64,000 nt of DNA from Microcebus murinus (GCF_040939455.1 NC_134106.1:73663001-73727000); one strand, 5' to 3'. Positions 33,851 through 47,490 are shown, numbered from the stretch's first letter. Notes: generated by a model from the sequence alone, not told the origin. Program-made: numbers and translations.

Positions 33851-34671
33851 GGAGAGGAGGTGCTTCCTCCTCTCTTTTGGGGTCAAAATCAGTTTCTGTT
33901 ACTTATGTTAGAACAAGCAAAAACAGCAAAAAGGAAGAGTAATGAAGACCCCATGGGAATGGCTACATCTCTGTTATCTATCAGGCTAACTTGTCTCACA
34001 CATACTTCATCTGCGCACGTTTAATGTTCACGCTATCCTTCACATAAGAGGAAACAGGTCACTGCCTCAGAGGCACAGAGAACCCAAGACACCCATCTTT
34101 CTTCCTCCTCCACCCATCCTCTGGCATACATAAAGCCAGTTTCCTATCATAACAAATGAAACAAATTGTTCATGAAAGTCTATTTGCATTACAAAGTTTT
34201 GAGTATACCCAGGGCATTCTGAACTCCTTCCCTGGAAATCTGAAAGTTAAGCTGACTTCTGATCCCTAGGCAGCCCAGAGCACTGCTTGGCCCCTATTTT
34301 CTCACTCATAGAATAGCCATCCTCACCTGGAAATTGTGGTTTAAAACACCATTCTCATCTGGAAAGAATAGCAAAAAAAGTAAGGTTTCTTTTCCTCTTC
34401 CCTTATTTACCTATGAGTTGTATTCAGTCTAAGATCTGCCAAGGTAGAACTAGGAAATAGAGAGTCATGAGCTCTTCTTACTATTTCAAAAAGTCAGGAA
34501 AAGTTACATATTTAATTACATTAAGGCCTTCTCAGTTAACCTAGTATTGGGTCTCTTGATTTCAGGTGAAATTGCCCCAATTCTGTTTTGTGATCTGATG
34601 ATCTTATAGTGAGCAGAAGGCATAATTGACCATTGTGTGGTTTTCACATGTGGTTTAAAACATAAACTATA
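33851..34671. other. Unique sequence, no gene seen
   Basis: No coding exon, RNA gene or firm repeat recognised. Confidence 0.6.
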
Positions 34672-35545
34672 AACATTCAAGTGCAGGTGTCTTTTTTATA
34701 AAGTGTCTTTTGTTCTTTGGGGTAGATGCCCAGTTAATGGGATTGCTGGATCAAATGGTAGGTCTGCTTTTATTGCTTTAAGGTATCTCCATATTGCTTT
34801 CCACAGAGGTTGAACTAGTTTGCAGTCCCACCAGCAATGTAGGAGTGTTCCTCTCTCTCTGCATCCACACCAGCATTTGTTGTTTGGGGACTTTTTGATA
34901 AAGGCCATTCTCACTGGAGATAAGTGATACCTCATTGTGGTTTTGATTTGCATTTCCCTGATGATTAGAAATGTTGAGCATTTTTTCATGTGTTTGTTTG
35001 TCATTAGTCTATCTTCTTTTGAAAAACTTCTAGTTATGTCTTTTGCCCACTTTTTCAAAAGGTTTGATTTTTTTTTCTTGCTGATTTGCTTGAGTTCTTT
35101 GTAGATTCTGGTTTTCAACCCTTTATTGTCTGTTTAACATGTGAATATTTTCTCCCATTCTGTAGGTTGTCTATTTGTTCTATTGATTGTGTCCTTGGCT
35201 GTGTAGAAGCTTTTTAATTTAATCAGGTCCTATTTAGTTAATTTTGTTGTTGCTGTGATTGCTTTTGGGGTCTTCTTCATAAATTCTTTGCCTAGGCTGA
35301 TATCTAGAACTGTTTTCCAACATTTTATAGGTTATTGTAACTGAAACAGCATGGAACTGGCACAAAAACAAAGACATAGACCTGTAGATCAGAACAGAGA
35401 GCCCAGATATAAAACCATCCTAATGTTGCCATCTGATCTTTGACAAAACAGAAAAAAGCATACACTGGGGGAAAGTATCCCTATTCAATAAATGATGTGA
35501 GGAAAATTGGATAGCCATATGCAGAAGACCAAGATGATAGTTGAT
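34672..35545 (-). mobile_element. Second 5'-inverted L1
   Basis: 34,672 to about 35,328 is minus-strand ORF2 C-terminal sequence (140-codon frame at 34,696-35,118 with [20 protein letters not shown]). From about 35,329 the L1 is on the plus strand (GAAACAGCATGGAACTGGCA to CCATATGCAGAAGACC). The inverted part is the next upstream piece of ORF2, as expected from twin priming. Unlike the first example, the 3' UTR and tail are missing at the left end. Confidence 0.8.
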
Positions 35546-35835
35546 AGTTTATCATGATGATGATAATGATGGTGATGGTGGTGATAAAGATAATGATAAC
35601 AGTAATAGTGATAGTATAAATAATGACCATTTCTACTATCTATGATGATGAAGGTGATGGTGATGATGATGATGATGATGGTGATCATGATGCTGATGAT
35701 GGTGATGGTTATAGTGACAATAATGATAAATATTATAGTGACAATGATGACAATAATGACAACAATGGTGATGGTGATGATGAGGGTGATGATAATGATG
35801 ATGGTGAAGGGGATGATGGTGATGGTGACATTGAT
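35545..35835 (+). repeat. Imperfect (GAT)n microsatellite
   Basis: About 290 bases of GATGAT with GGT, AAT and GAC variants. Its long stop-free frames on both strands (Met/Val, Asp or His/Ile-rich) are by-products of the repeat. Confidence 0.92.
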
Positions 35836-35849
35836 GACTTCCATCCACA

Positions 35850-35950
35850 GAGATTCTGGCTCAGTTGGTTTGGGGTGGGGTTCAGGCATCAGTACCATTT
35901 TAAAGCTCCCCAGATGATTCCAATGTACAGTCAGGGTTGACAACCCCTGC
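35850..35950 (+). repeat. MER5A right-end fragment
   Basis: TTTTAAAGCTCCCCAGATGA, then TTCCAATGTACAGTCAGGGT, matches the right half of MER5A. Confidence 0.75.
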
Positions 35951-36068
35951 CCTACACCAGCAGTCCTCAAACTCTTTGATCTCAGGACTCCGTTATACTC
36001 TTAAAAATGAATGAGGACCCCAAAGAGATTTCTTTTAAAAAACAAATTTTTAAAATACAAAAACACAA

Positions 36069-36450
<382 letters not shown>

Positions 36451-36625
36451 TACAAAAACACACATATACCTTTCATTTAGCCATCAGAGCAATAATATCT
36501 TCATCACATGGTATGTAGCTTCTGGAAAATTATACTCGATATTCATTTAAAAAATGAGAGGGAGGGAAAAGACAAATAATGTCTTGTATTGTTATGAAAA
36601 TAGGTTTGACTTCAGGGATCTCCTG

Positions 36626-37769
36626 ATGCTTCCTTAGACTAAGTTTTCCACACCATGATATTGCCCTCTGCACCACTCTTTCCACAACATTGCATGCACA
36701 CACATACACACACACATACACACACAGTCAGTCTCTCTCCCTGGAATCTCTCCCACGCCTTCTTCTTGGAATCTCTACCACACCTAGCAGAGGAATCGTA
36801 CTGTTGACTTTCAGGCAATATAAAACAATTAAATCCCACATAGCCTGATACCAAATGATCATTAGAAAGGGGGTGGGCTAAAGGTTGCCTCCAGCTTTGG
36901 CTGTTTAAAACAAAACATGATAGATTTTAAAAATAAATGAATAGGATGAAAAAGATTGCAAGGGCAAATGAGCCATTAGATCCTATTGAAACAGATGAGA
37001 TGCTGGGCAAAAATGATTGCTTGACCAATCACACATCACCTTCATGACTGGCAATGATGAGGCACACTTGGCTGACCCAGTTGAGTATCAAAGGTTGCAA
37101 ATCGGCCAGTTAGTCCCCCACACAAGTTTATTTGGCCCACTCAGTGTTATTCTGAAATATAATTAGTTCCCAACATTAAAAGTCGGTGAATTTCCTTAAA
37201 AAACCTGCATTTCTGGCTTTTTTTTTTTTTTGAAAAAGAAAAAATAACAACAATACGAGGACTGTGCTTCCTCAGGGGAATGGAGCAGAAGGCTGAGTGA
37301 TGCCTTCACATGGGACTGACTTCCTTTCCCTTCTTGCCACAGCCCACTTCTCTCAATTTGGTGTTATATATTCATGGAGGTAACATTATCGCTTTTGCTT
37401 AAGAAGTTCATGGATTATAAAGGCCTCTCCTTCTCTTTAAGTCATAACAGTAAGGTTAAACTCACTCCATTTATTTAGAAGTCAGGCTTACTATAACTTC
37501 TGCTAACCAGAACTTACTCTGGGATCTTAAGAGCCATGAAAAGGCCAAGAAGCTGAAAGAGTGAGCACAAAGTCGATGCAATTTCTTCTGAGTAAAAGCA
37601 TTACACTTGGCTGATTTCCTTCTCTTTTACACAGTTCTAAAATGTTTTATCAGATTTTCCAAGGCAAAGAAGAAAATAATTAGAAAAGGCCTCAGCTTGT
37701 AAGTATAAGAAGGTGTCAGCCCACTCCATCCTCAAAAATATTTTTAAAAACCTCAGTGCAAGGAATTTT
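36626..37769. other. Mostly unique sequence, (CA)n tract
   Basis: Contains a CA-rich microsatellite at about 36,690-36,727. No exon or RNA gene recognised. Confidence 0.6.
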
Positions 37770-39788
37770 AAAAATCAAGATTAATGGTGAAAGACCAAAT
37801 GCTTCCCCTCTAAGATAAGGAATAAGGCTAGGATATCTGTTCTCACCACTGTTATTCAACATAGTACTAGAAGTTCTAGCCACTGCAATAAGGCAAGAAA
37901 GAGAAATAAAAGACATACAGATTGAAAAGGAAGAAATAAACCTTTTGTCCATGTGCAGACAACATGCTTGTCTATGTAGAAAATCCCAAGGTTCAGTATA
38001 CAAAAATCCACTATATTTTCATACACTGAAAATTTACTACTAGAATAAAAAAAACAATGACATTTACAATTGCTCCAAAGAAAATAAAATACTTAAGTAT
38101 AAATCCAACAAAACATATACAGAATTTTTATGATAAAAATTTAAAAACACTGATAACATAAGGGAGCCCTAAATACTTGAAGAGATATGTTCATAGAAGA
38201 CTCAGCTGAGCAAAGACATCAGTTCCCTATAAATTAATATGTACACATAATACAATTTTTATTAAAATCTTCATAAGGTTTTTTATATATAATATATAAT
38301 AACATATACAAAGTTATTTTAAAATTTATATGAGAAGGCCTTATAATATCCAGAGCAATTATGAAAAGGAAAACAGTAGGAAGAAATGCTCTTTCCAATG
38401 CTAAGGCTTACTACAAGGTCTGTCCACAAAATATCCAGCCACTGTTAATATAACAAGAACAGTTTGTGTGACATCAGTGTAACCTGGCAGCCAGGGAGAT
38501 TGTACTGTAATGTGCATGTGTGAACAATGATGACTTCACTGAACTAGTCAGTGGGGTGCTAGATGCCATTGAGTGAGCATGTGTACTGTGTGGCCATTGC
38601 ATTCCAAATGACTGAGCAAGTAGAGCATCAAATCTGCATCAAATTTTGCATTAAACTTGAACATTCTTCTGCAAAAACTATACAGATGATTCAGAAGGCT
38701 TTGGGGAATGACACAATGAGTGAAGCACAAATAAAAGTGTGGCACAAATGCTTCAAAGATGGTTAAGAATCTGTTTAAAGTGATACATATTCTGGAAGGC
38801 CTTCAACAAGTAGAACACCTGAGAATATTGAACTTATATGGGTTTCAGATAAGAGACACTGGGAGAACTGTGTAGGTCCCAAGATGCCTACTTTGAAGAG
38901 GACTGAGGCATCACTGTCCTATGTATGATGTTTCTTGTATATTGTATCTTCTTCAATAAACGTCTCTATTTTCTCTGTTTTGGCTGGACTTTCTCTGTAC
39001 TTTATGTACAGAACTTGTATATAGCTACAATAATCATGACAATGTGGTATTGGTGGAGGAATTGATGCATAAAAAATGGAACAGAATAAAGAACCCAGAA
39101 AGAGACCACACAAATATGCCCCATTAATTTTTGACAAAGGAGCAAAAGCAATTTAATGACAGAAAGATATCTTTTTCAATAAATCATCCTGGAGCAATTG
39201 AACATACATAATTTTAAAAAAAGAACCTAAACCTAAACTTTAATCCATATTCAAAAATTAACACTGGAGAAAATATTTGGTACCTGTGACTAGGCAGAAT
39301 TATTAGACTTAACACTAAAAGTGTGATCCATAAAAAATATAATAATAATTTGGACCTCATTGAAATTAAAATATTTGCTATCTAAAAGACCCTGTTAAGA
39401 AGATGAAAAAATAAATATGGACTTGGAGAAAATATTTATAAATCACATATCCAACAGTAGACTTGTAGCTAGAATATATGAAGAACTCTCAAAACCCAAC
39501 ATTAAAAAACAAACCATCCAATTAGAAAATGCACAGACATTTTATCAAAGGGTATATACAGATGACAAATAAACACATGAAAAGATGTTCAGCATCATTA
39601 GCCTTTAGAAAAATGCAAATTAAAACCACAATGAGATATCACATACCCTTATGAGAATGGCTAAAATTAGTGATAACACCAAATGCTAGCAAAGATGTGG
39701 AGAAACACTCATACATTGCTGGTGGCAATATAAAATGGCACAGCTACTATGGAAAATTCTTTGGCAGGTTCCTTTCAAAACTAAAAAT
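37770..39788 (+). mobile_element. Ancient L1 (L1M type), left part
   Basis: Reverse transcriptase to C-terminal text with many changes: ATTAATGGTGAAAGACCAAA, then ATTCAACATAGTACTAGAAG, and later GACAATGTGGTATTGG and GGTTCCTTTCAAAACTAAAA. It is interrupted by a mariner at 38,412-39,019. It stops at 39,788, where a younger L1 is inserted, and resumes at 45,229. Confidence 0.85.
38414..39017 (+). mobile_element. Internally deleted mariner transposon
   Basis: The ends are inverted repeats: CAAGGTCTGTCCACAAAAT at left, and at right the complement CAAGTTCTGTACATAAAGT. Both sides have the TA target duplication (38,412-38,413 and 39,018-39,019). It encodes the transposase N-terminal helix-turn-helix (IKFCIKLEHSSAKTIQMIQK, then MSEAQIKVWHKCFKDG) and, after a large deletion of the DDE core, the C-terminal end. 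It resembles Hsmar2-type elements. It is nonautonomous and long dead. Confidence 0.88.
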
Positions 39789-41132
39789 CAGGGAGATAGG
39801 AGTGACCCAGAGATACCAGCTGCCAAATCATCTCAAAAGCTTCAGATGAAAAAGAAAAAACAAACCAACAATCATAGATCAGGTATAATTCCAAGGGAAA
39901 AGTGCCAGAACATATAAGAGATTCCACAGGAAGAAGAAGATGTGGAGTAGAACAAGAAGGAGCAAGGTTCTGTGAAATGTAACTATAAAACAAAAAAAGA
40001 AGAAGAAAACGAGCAAGATATCAACAGAAATCAACCCCAGGAGGCTTGGAGTGTAGTGAAAGGTGGAGCAGTTTCTTTCTCCCTCCTTCACATTTCTAGC
40101 ATTCAGGAGGCTCCTGAGCTGCTGGAGAGCCATTTTACCCTCACAAGCCCCAATGCAGCTCCTGCCAGTAAACTGGGAGCTCCTTGAGGACAAAGCACCA
40201 GGGTGGCAGAGCCTTCAGGGTTGCTTCCCGTCACCATAGACCTGAGCCGAGATGGCAGGCGCCATATGACTTCTCCACCCACCATGCGCCTTTGTCCTCC
40301 CCAGAGGGCTTCAGCCCCTCAGTTTTGAACTTGCTTGTTCCCACAGAAACATTTCCAAACTCCAGCCCAGACTGCAGAAGCCACAGGCACCGGTGGGTCC
40401 CGTGGAATCTGTGTGATCCCAGAGCCTGGACATTCCAGGTGGGCTGCCTTCCAGAGAGAGGAGCAGAAATTATCGGGGTGCTATCTTTCCTCCATTCAGA
40501 CTCTTTGTTCCTTTTCCTCTCCACTGCCTGCAGCTGCTGAGAGACAGGATTGAGCCAGGGCCCTCAGGTGTAGCTGCTTCCTGTGTTGCTGTGCCCACCA
40601 CCCTAAGGCTTACACAGAGAGTAGGATTCAAACCTTTCCTCTTAAAGACCTGCAGCAGACTAAGGAGTGCTTGGACTGTGAGCTCCCTGCTCAACATTCC
40701 TCCCTGATGCTGCTTGCTTGGCAGCTTCATCAGAGCAGGGCACACACTGAAGCAGAGAGACATCAAACCTGCTTGAGCACCCCATAGGCAACTCAGCACC
40801 AGCATTCATCTCCCTAGAACAGTCAGGGAATGATCTTCAGGGACTAGGGATAGGCTCACAGGCCAGATCCCATACCCCCAGGACTCAACCAGGGACACGG
40901 AGGGGAGATTTGTGAATTAACCTCAGGAAGTGAGGGAACCCACATAGCCAGAACTGAGAGGAGGGGCAACGTGGGTCACAGCCACAGCACACACATGGAG
41001 CACCTCTCCTCCAAGAGGAAAGCTGCACTCTCATATAAAACAACAATATAAGAAGTAAACAAAACAACAAGGTACTACTCAACAGGATGAACAGAATAAC
41101 ATCCCATATATCAGTTCTATCAATCAACATGA

Positions 41133-41990
41133 ATGGTCTTGAACAGTATGAATGCCCCATTTAAGAGACATTGGCTGGTTGAATGGATAAAAAAATACAA
41201 CCCAAGAAACTGCTGTCTCCAAGAATCACATCTAACTCACGAGGACTCATACAAACTCAAGGTGAAGAGATGCAAAAAATTATTCCATGCAAACAGAAAC
41301 CAAAATAAAACACATCTAGCCAATCCCATATCAGATAAAATTGGCTTTAAATCAATAATGGTAAAGAAAGACAATGATGGTCATTACATAATGGTAAAAG
41401 AAGCAATTCAACAGGACGACATAGTAATCCTAAATATATGTGAACCTAACACAGGAGCTCCCAGATTCATAAAGCAAATTCTACTATATCTAAGCAAAGA
41501 GATAAACAGTTGCATCATAATTGCTGGAGAATTCAACACCTCACTAACAGTGCTGGACAGATTACTCAAGCAGAAAATAAAGAAAGGAACACTGGACTTA
41601 AACAGGACTCTAGAACAAATGGGTCTAACAGACATTTACAGAACATTTTACCCAAAAACTACTGATTATACAGTCTTCTCATTGGCACATGGAACATTCT
41701 GCAAAATTGATCATATCTTAAGCCGCAAAACATGTCTCAACAAACTAAAAAAAAAAAAAAAAATAGAAATCATACCATATATCTTCTCAGACCACAGTGG
41801 AATAAAACTTAAAATCAACTCCAAGAGAAACATTCAATTCTACACAAAGTCATGGAAATTAAACAACCTGCTGCTTAACAATTATTGGATCAATAATAAA
41901 ATTAAGATGGAAACCAAAACATTCCTCGAACTGATTGACAAAGAGGACACAGCTACCAAAATCTATGAGAGTCAGCAAAAGCAGTCCTAA
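41133..41990 (+). pseudogene. L1 ORF2 endonuclease relic (285-codon frame)
   Basis: Longest surviving frame of the ORF1-less L1. It shows CCLQESHLTHEDS, IIAGEFNTSL and [10 protein letters not shown]. The family has GDFNT at the second motif; here it is GEFNT, changing the catalytic aspartate. A run of lysines near 41,750 marks an expanded A-tract. The frame ends where the linker begins. Confidence 0.85.
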
Positions 41991-43736
41991 GGGGAAAATC
42001 CATAGCCTTAAAAGCCTACATCAAAAAGACAGAAAGATCACAAATTAACAACCTAATGATACATCTCCAGAAACTAGAAAGGGAAGAGCAAACCAAGCAC
42101 AAAGCCAGCAGAAGAAAAGAAATAACTAAGGTTAGAGCAGAACAAAATGGAAAACAAAAAATAAAAAGGGTGAATGGAACAAAAAGTTGGGTTTTTGAAA
42201 GGATAAAAAAAATTGATAGACTTATTGCTAGAGTAACCAGGAATAGAAAAGAAAGAACACAAATAAGCTCAATCAGAAATGAAAAAGGAGATTTTACAAC
42301 TGACACCACAGAAATACAAAATATCATCTGTGAATACTATTAAAATCTCTACCCACATAAATTTGAAAACATAGAGGAAATGGACAAATTCCTGGAAACA
42401 TACAACCTCCCAAGACTAAATCAGGAAGAAATAGAACTTCTAAACAGACCAATAACAGACAATGAGATTGAAGCAATAATAAAAAATCTTCCAACAACAA
42501 CAAAAAAAACCCAGACCAGATGGATTCACAGTTGAATTTTACCAGATGTACGAAAAAAACCTGGTACCCATACTTCAGAAATTATTCCATAACATCTAGA
42601 AGGAGGGAATTCTCCCCAAGTCATTCTATGAAGCCAATATCACCTCAATACTAAATCCAGGAAAAGACACAATAAAAAAAGAAAACTACAGACCAATATC
42701 CCTTATGAATATAGATGCAAAAATCCTCAATAAAATACTAGCAAACCAAATTCAACAGCACATCAAAAAAAATCCACTATTACCAAGTGAGCTGCATTCC
42801 AGGAATGCAAGGATGATTCAACATATGTAAATCAATAAATGTGAGTCACCACATAAACAGAAACAAAACAAAGACCATATGATCTCAATAGATGCAGAAA
42901 AAGCATTCTACAAAATCCAGCACTTTTTCATGATAAAGCCCTCGACAAATTAGGCATGGAAGGAATATATCTCAAGATTATAAAAGCTATATATGACAAA
43001 CCCACAGCCACCATCCTACTGAATGGGGAAAAGTTAAAAGCACTCCCACTAATAACTGGAATAATACAAGGGTGCCCACTTGACCACTTCTATTCTACAT
43101 AGTGCTAGAAGTCAGAGCCAGAACAATCAGGGAAGAGAAATAAATAAAGGCTACCTATGTCAGGAAAGAGGAAGTCAAACTATTGCTTTTTGCTAATGAT
43201 ATGATCTTATATCTATAAAATCCCAAACACTCCACCAAGAGACTTCTGGTATCAAGAAATAAATTCAGCAGAGTCTCAGGTTACAAAATCAATGTACACG
43301 AATCAGTTGCATTTCTATACACAATATAACAGTCCAATAACTGTTAACTGTTCCAATAACAGTCAAGCTGAGAATAATATTAAAGACTCAATACCATTCA
43401 TAATAGCTATTAATACAAAGGAAATAAAATATCTAGGAATATACTTAACCAAGGAGGTAAAATATCTCTACAAAGAGAACTATGAAACACTGAGGAAAGA
43501 AATGGCAGATGACACAAACAAATGGAAAAACATATCATGCTCATGGATAAGTAGAATCAACATTGTTAAAATGTTCATACTACCTAAAGTGATTGGCAGT
43601 TAAATGCCATCCCCATCAAAATACCAACATCATATTTCACAAACTTATAAAAAATAATTCTATGCTTAGTTTGGGACCAGAAAAAGCCTGAATAACCAAA
43701 GCAATCTTAAGCAAAAAGAACAAATCTGGAGGCATC

Positions 43737-43834
43737 ACAATATGGACTTTAAACTATACTAGAAGGCTATAGTAACCAAAACAGCACAATATGGACTTTA
43801 AACTATACTAGAAGGCTATAGTAACCAAAACAGC
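43737..43834 (+). repeat. Perfect 49-bp tandem duplication in L1 ORF2
   Basis: The 49-base unit starting ACAATATGGACTTTAAACTA occupies 43,737-43,785 and is repeated exactly at 43,786-43,834. Forty-nine is not a multiple of three, so it also shifts the frame. Confidence 0.95.
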
Positions 43835-45228
43835 ATAGTATTGGCACAAAAATATAGACACAGACCAATATAATAGAACAGAGAATCCAGATATAAAACC
43901 ATCCACATACATTATAGCCAAGTGCCCTTTGACAAAGCAGACAACAATATATATCAGGGAAAATAAACCCTATTCAATAAATGGTGCTGGAAAAATTGGA
44001 CAGTCACATGCAGAAGAATGAAACAATACCCCTAACTCTCACCACTCACAAAAAATTAATTCAAGATGGATAAAAGACTTAAACGTAAGGTATGAAATCC
44101 TAAGAACTCTAGAAGAAAATGTTGGAAAACTCTTCTAGATATCAGCCTAGACAAAGAATTTATGAAGAATACCACAATGGCAATCACAGCTACAACAAAA
44201 ATAAATAAATGAGACTTGATCAAATTAAAAAGCTTCTGCACAGCTAAGGAAATAATCAATAGAGCAAATAGACAACATACAGAATGCAAGAAAATATTTG
44301 CAAATTATACATTTGATAAAGAGGTGATAACAAGAATCTACAAAGAACTCAAAAAATCAGCAAGAATAAATAAAACAACCCTGTTAAAAAGTGGGCAAAA
44401 GATATGAACAAAAGTTTTTCAAGAGAAGATAGACAAATAGTCAATAAACATATGAAAACATGCTCAACATCACTAATCATCAGAAAAATGCAAATTAAAA
44501 CCACAATGAGCTATCACCTTACCCCTGTTGGAATGGTTTTTATTAAAAAGTCCAAAACCAATTGATGCTGGCATGGATGCAGAGAGAAAGGAACACTTAT
44601 ACACTATAGGTGGGACTGCAAATTAGTATAGCGCCTATGGAAAACAATGTAGAGATTCCTCAGAGAACTAACAGTAGACCTACCATTCAATCTAGCAATC
44701 CCGCTACTGGGTATTTACCCAATGGAAAATAAGTTTTATCAAAAATGCATCTGCATGTGAATGTTTATTGTAGCACAATTCGCAATTGCAAAGATGTGAA
44801 ATCAACCCAAGTGCCCATCACCTCATGAGTGGATTAACAAAATGCAGTATATGTATACTATGGAATACTATGTGGCCTTGAAGAAGGATGGATTAAGACC
44901 TTTTGCAACAATTTAGATGGAACTGGAAACAATTATTCTAAATGAAGTATCTAAAGAATGGAAAAACAAACACCACATGTACTTGCTATTAAATTGGAAC
45001 TAGCCAATGAGCACCCATGTGCACAGAGGAATTTAAAATTCAGCAGAAATCAAGTAGGGGGAAGGGAATAGGAAGGGGTGAGCAAAAACCTACCTAATAG
45101 GTGCAATGAACACTATCTGGATGATGGGCATACTTATAACCCTGAATCAAGTATACAAAAATCAATACATGTAACCAAAAACATTTGTACTCCCTATAAT
45201 ATTTTGAAATTTAAAAAATACTAAAAAT

Positions 45229-45875
45229 GAATCTACCTTACATCCTAGCAATTGCATTCTTAGGCATATATCTCAAGAAATGAAGATTTATGCTCACACA
45301 AACAACATGTACAGAAATGTTTTATGGTCACTTTATTCACAGTGGCCAAATGGAATACTACTCAGCAATAATAGGTAAAGAACTATGGATCCACACAAGT
45401 TGGATGAAACTCAAGGAAATTGTGCTGAATGGGGGCGGGGGGAAGCCAACCTCAAAAGGATATGTACTTCATGATTCCATTTGTGTAACATTTAACAAGT
45501 AACATATTTATAAAGATGGAGAATGGATTAGTGGTTGCCAGGGGTTAGAGATGGCAGAGGTGGTGGGAAGGTAGACTGGCGGTGATGATACAGTTAAGTG
45601 TTTTGATTGTGGTGGACACGTGAAGCTACACATATAATAAAATTGTATAGAGCTTCACACACATGCAAATGAGTACAAGCATAACTAGTGAGATCTGAAT
45701 GAGCTCTGTGGATATACCAATGTCAATTTCCTGGTTTTGATAGGGTACTATAATAATGCAAGATGTTAACATTGGAAGAGGCTGAGTGAAGGAGACTCAG
45801 GATCTCCCTGGACATTTCTTTACACCTTCCTGTGAATCTGTAATTATGTCTAAATAAAGCATTTTTAAAAGGTAT
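45229..45875 (+). mobile_element. Ancient L1 (L1M type), right part and 3' end
   Basis: Continues the element cut at 39,788: GAATCTACCTTACATCCTAG to the 3' end TGTGAATCTGTAATTATGTC and TAAATAAAGC. Confidence 0.85.
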
Positions 45876-46954
45876 ATCATTTTAATTTTAAAAGGTCCCT
45901 TTTACTGCTGAAACTCATCTCCATGTAATGGAATAATGACCAAAAACAACACTAATGGTCCCCGACCTCCAGGAACTCACAATTCCAACTGATTTTTTGT
46001 TTGTTTGTTCTCTTTTCTGTTGGACCTTGGACAAATTACTTCTCTTCTCTGGCCCTGAATTTCCCGTCTTCAAAGTGAAGATTGAACGACTGTTAAAATC
46101 TCTTGCAATTCTTGAGATGAAGGGCCCCAGATGGACTGCAAAGGATGTCATGTAATATAAATATAGGTTTTTTTACTCAGTCAGTCATACAAGGCAGAAG
46201 GCAAACATCTTGCAAGACATGCCAACCAAGGAGGCAATATATAAACGAGGACCAACAGACATGTGCTCTGGGCTTTGCAGCCCAACTGGTGTGACCAGTT
46301 GGATATAAAGGAAATGGGGGCTTCCAGGAAACATGTGAATAGAGATAAGAAAGGAGAAATGAGGGAGACATGGGGGTGGTGCCAGTCCCAGCCCAAGGCA
46401 GACACACCCACATATGGGTCTGAAAGAATGTCAACCTGCAAGCTCAACGCCACCCTGCCCTCTCCAGCCCCCATCAGCTGGTAGGATTTGGGCATGGTCT
46501 CCCTTCCCTCAGCTGGGGCCCAGGTACTAACATACTCAAGACATCTCATCTCACAGTCCCATGGCTTCAAATACCACCTACATCTTCCATTCTTACCTCT
46601 TTAGTCCTTGCCTCTCCCATGGAATCTATCTACACTTGTTTGTCTAACTGCCAACTTGGCATTGACACCTGGCATCTCTTCTGCAAATGGCCAAAACCAA
46701 AGCCATTCCTGCCTGCCATTCAAACCTGATTCCTCTTCAATCTTCCCCCTCAGGGATCAACCCTCCCTCCACAACCCATAAACAAGTCCTGGTGGTTCCA
46801 CTTCCAAGACATATTCCAAATCTGTCCACTTTCCTCCTTGCCCTCTACTACCACCCAGCTCCAACCCACCATCTTTTCTCCTGTGTACCTAGTGGACTCC
46901 CCTGCTTCAACCCTGCCCTAAATAAGGCGATCCTTCTACAGAATAAATTAGATC
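45876..46954. other. Intergenic, no gene seen
   Basis: A 129-codon minus-strand frame at 46,181-46,570 and a 98-codon plus frame at 46,687-46,983 have no recognisable features. The second overlaps old-repeat-like C/T-rich text. Confidence 0.55.
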
Positions 46955-47490
46955 TTGTCACTCCTTGGCTTAAAACCGTCTAGTGATCCCCATCTGAGTT
47001 CAAACAGAGTTCAAATTCATCATCCTGGCTTCCAAGGCCCCATCTACACCTCTGACTTCACCCCTCCACTCCCAGTCTTGCACTCACTCTGCCGCACACA
47101 TAGGGCCCTCTTAGATTCCTCCTAGGCTCCTCAGGTGCCTCAGGGCCTTTGCATGTGCTGTGGCCTTTGCTGGCTCCTTCCCAGATCATCTCACTCCTGG
47201 TTCCTTCTCATCGATGTCCCCCGAGACCTTCCCTGACCACACGCTCTGAGGTTACACATCCGCCATCCTCCTCCCCCAGTCATGTTTTGTTTTCTTTACA
47301 GAATGTGTCATCATCAGAACATTTCCTTGATTTATTTTTTCTTAACTATTCTTTTACCTGTCTCAACTACAAGAATTTAGGCTATATGTGAACAGGTGCC
47401 TTGTCTATCCAGTCACCGTGGTAGCTGTGACATAACCTGATACACAGTAGATACTCTGCAATGTGTGTTAACTGAGTGAAGTACCAGTAG
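46955..47490 (+). repeat. L2 LINE fragment, 3' part
   Basis: TTTGCATGTGCTGTGGCCTT, ACCTTCCCTGACCACACGCT, then TACACAGTAGATACTCTGCA follows the L2 3' consensus order. A second, weaker L2-like piece lies at about 47,650-47,860. Confidence 0.75.

Larger units (their letters stand above)
39789..45219 (+). mobile_element. L1 lacking ORF1, inserted in the ancient L1
   Basis: Flanked by the direct repeat ACTAAAAAT (39,780-39,788 and 45,220-45,228). About 1.3 kb of leader-like sequence leads directly into ORF2 at about 41,090 (SVLSINMNGLE). No ORF1 coiled coil or RRM text is seen. ORF2 is broken by stops but complete in order, and the 3' UTR ends TTGTACTCCCTATAATATTT. The target duplication at both ends shows it inserted in nearly this form, so ORF1 loss may predate insertion. 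Confidence 0.85.

Noticed and set aside
35485..35970. 161-codon Ile/Thr-rich frame and companion His- and Met-rich frames
   Set aside because: These are translations of the (GAT)n microsatellite, which is stop-poor in most frames.
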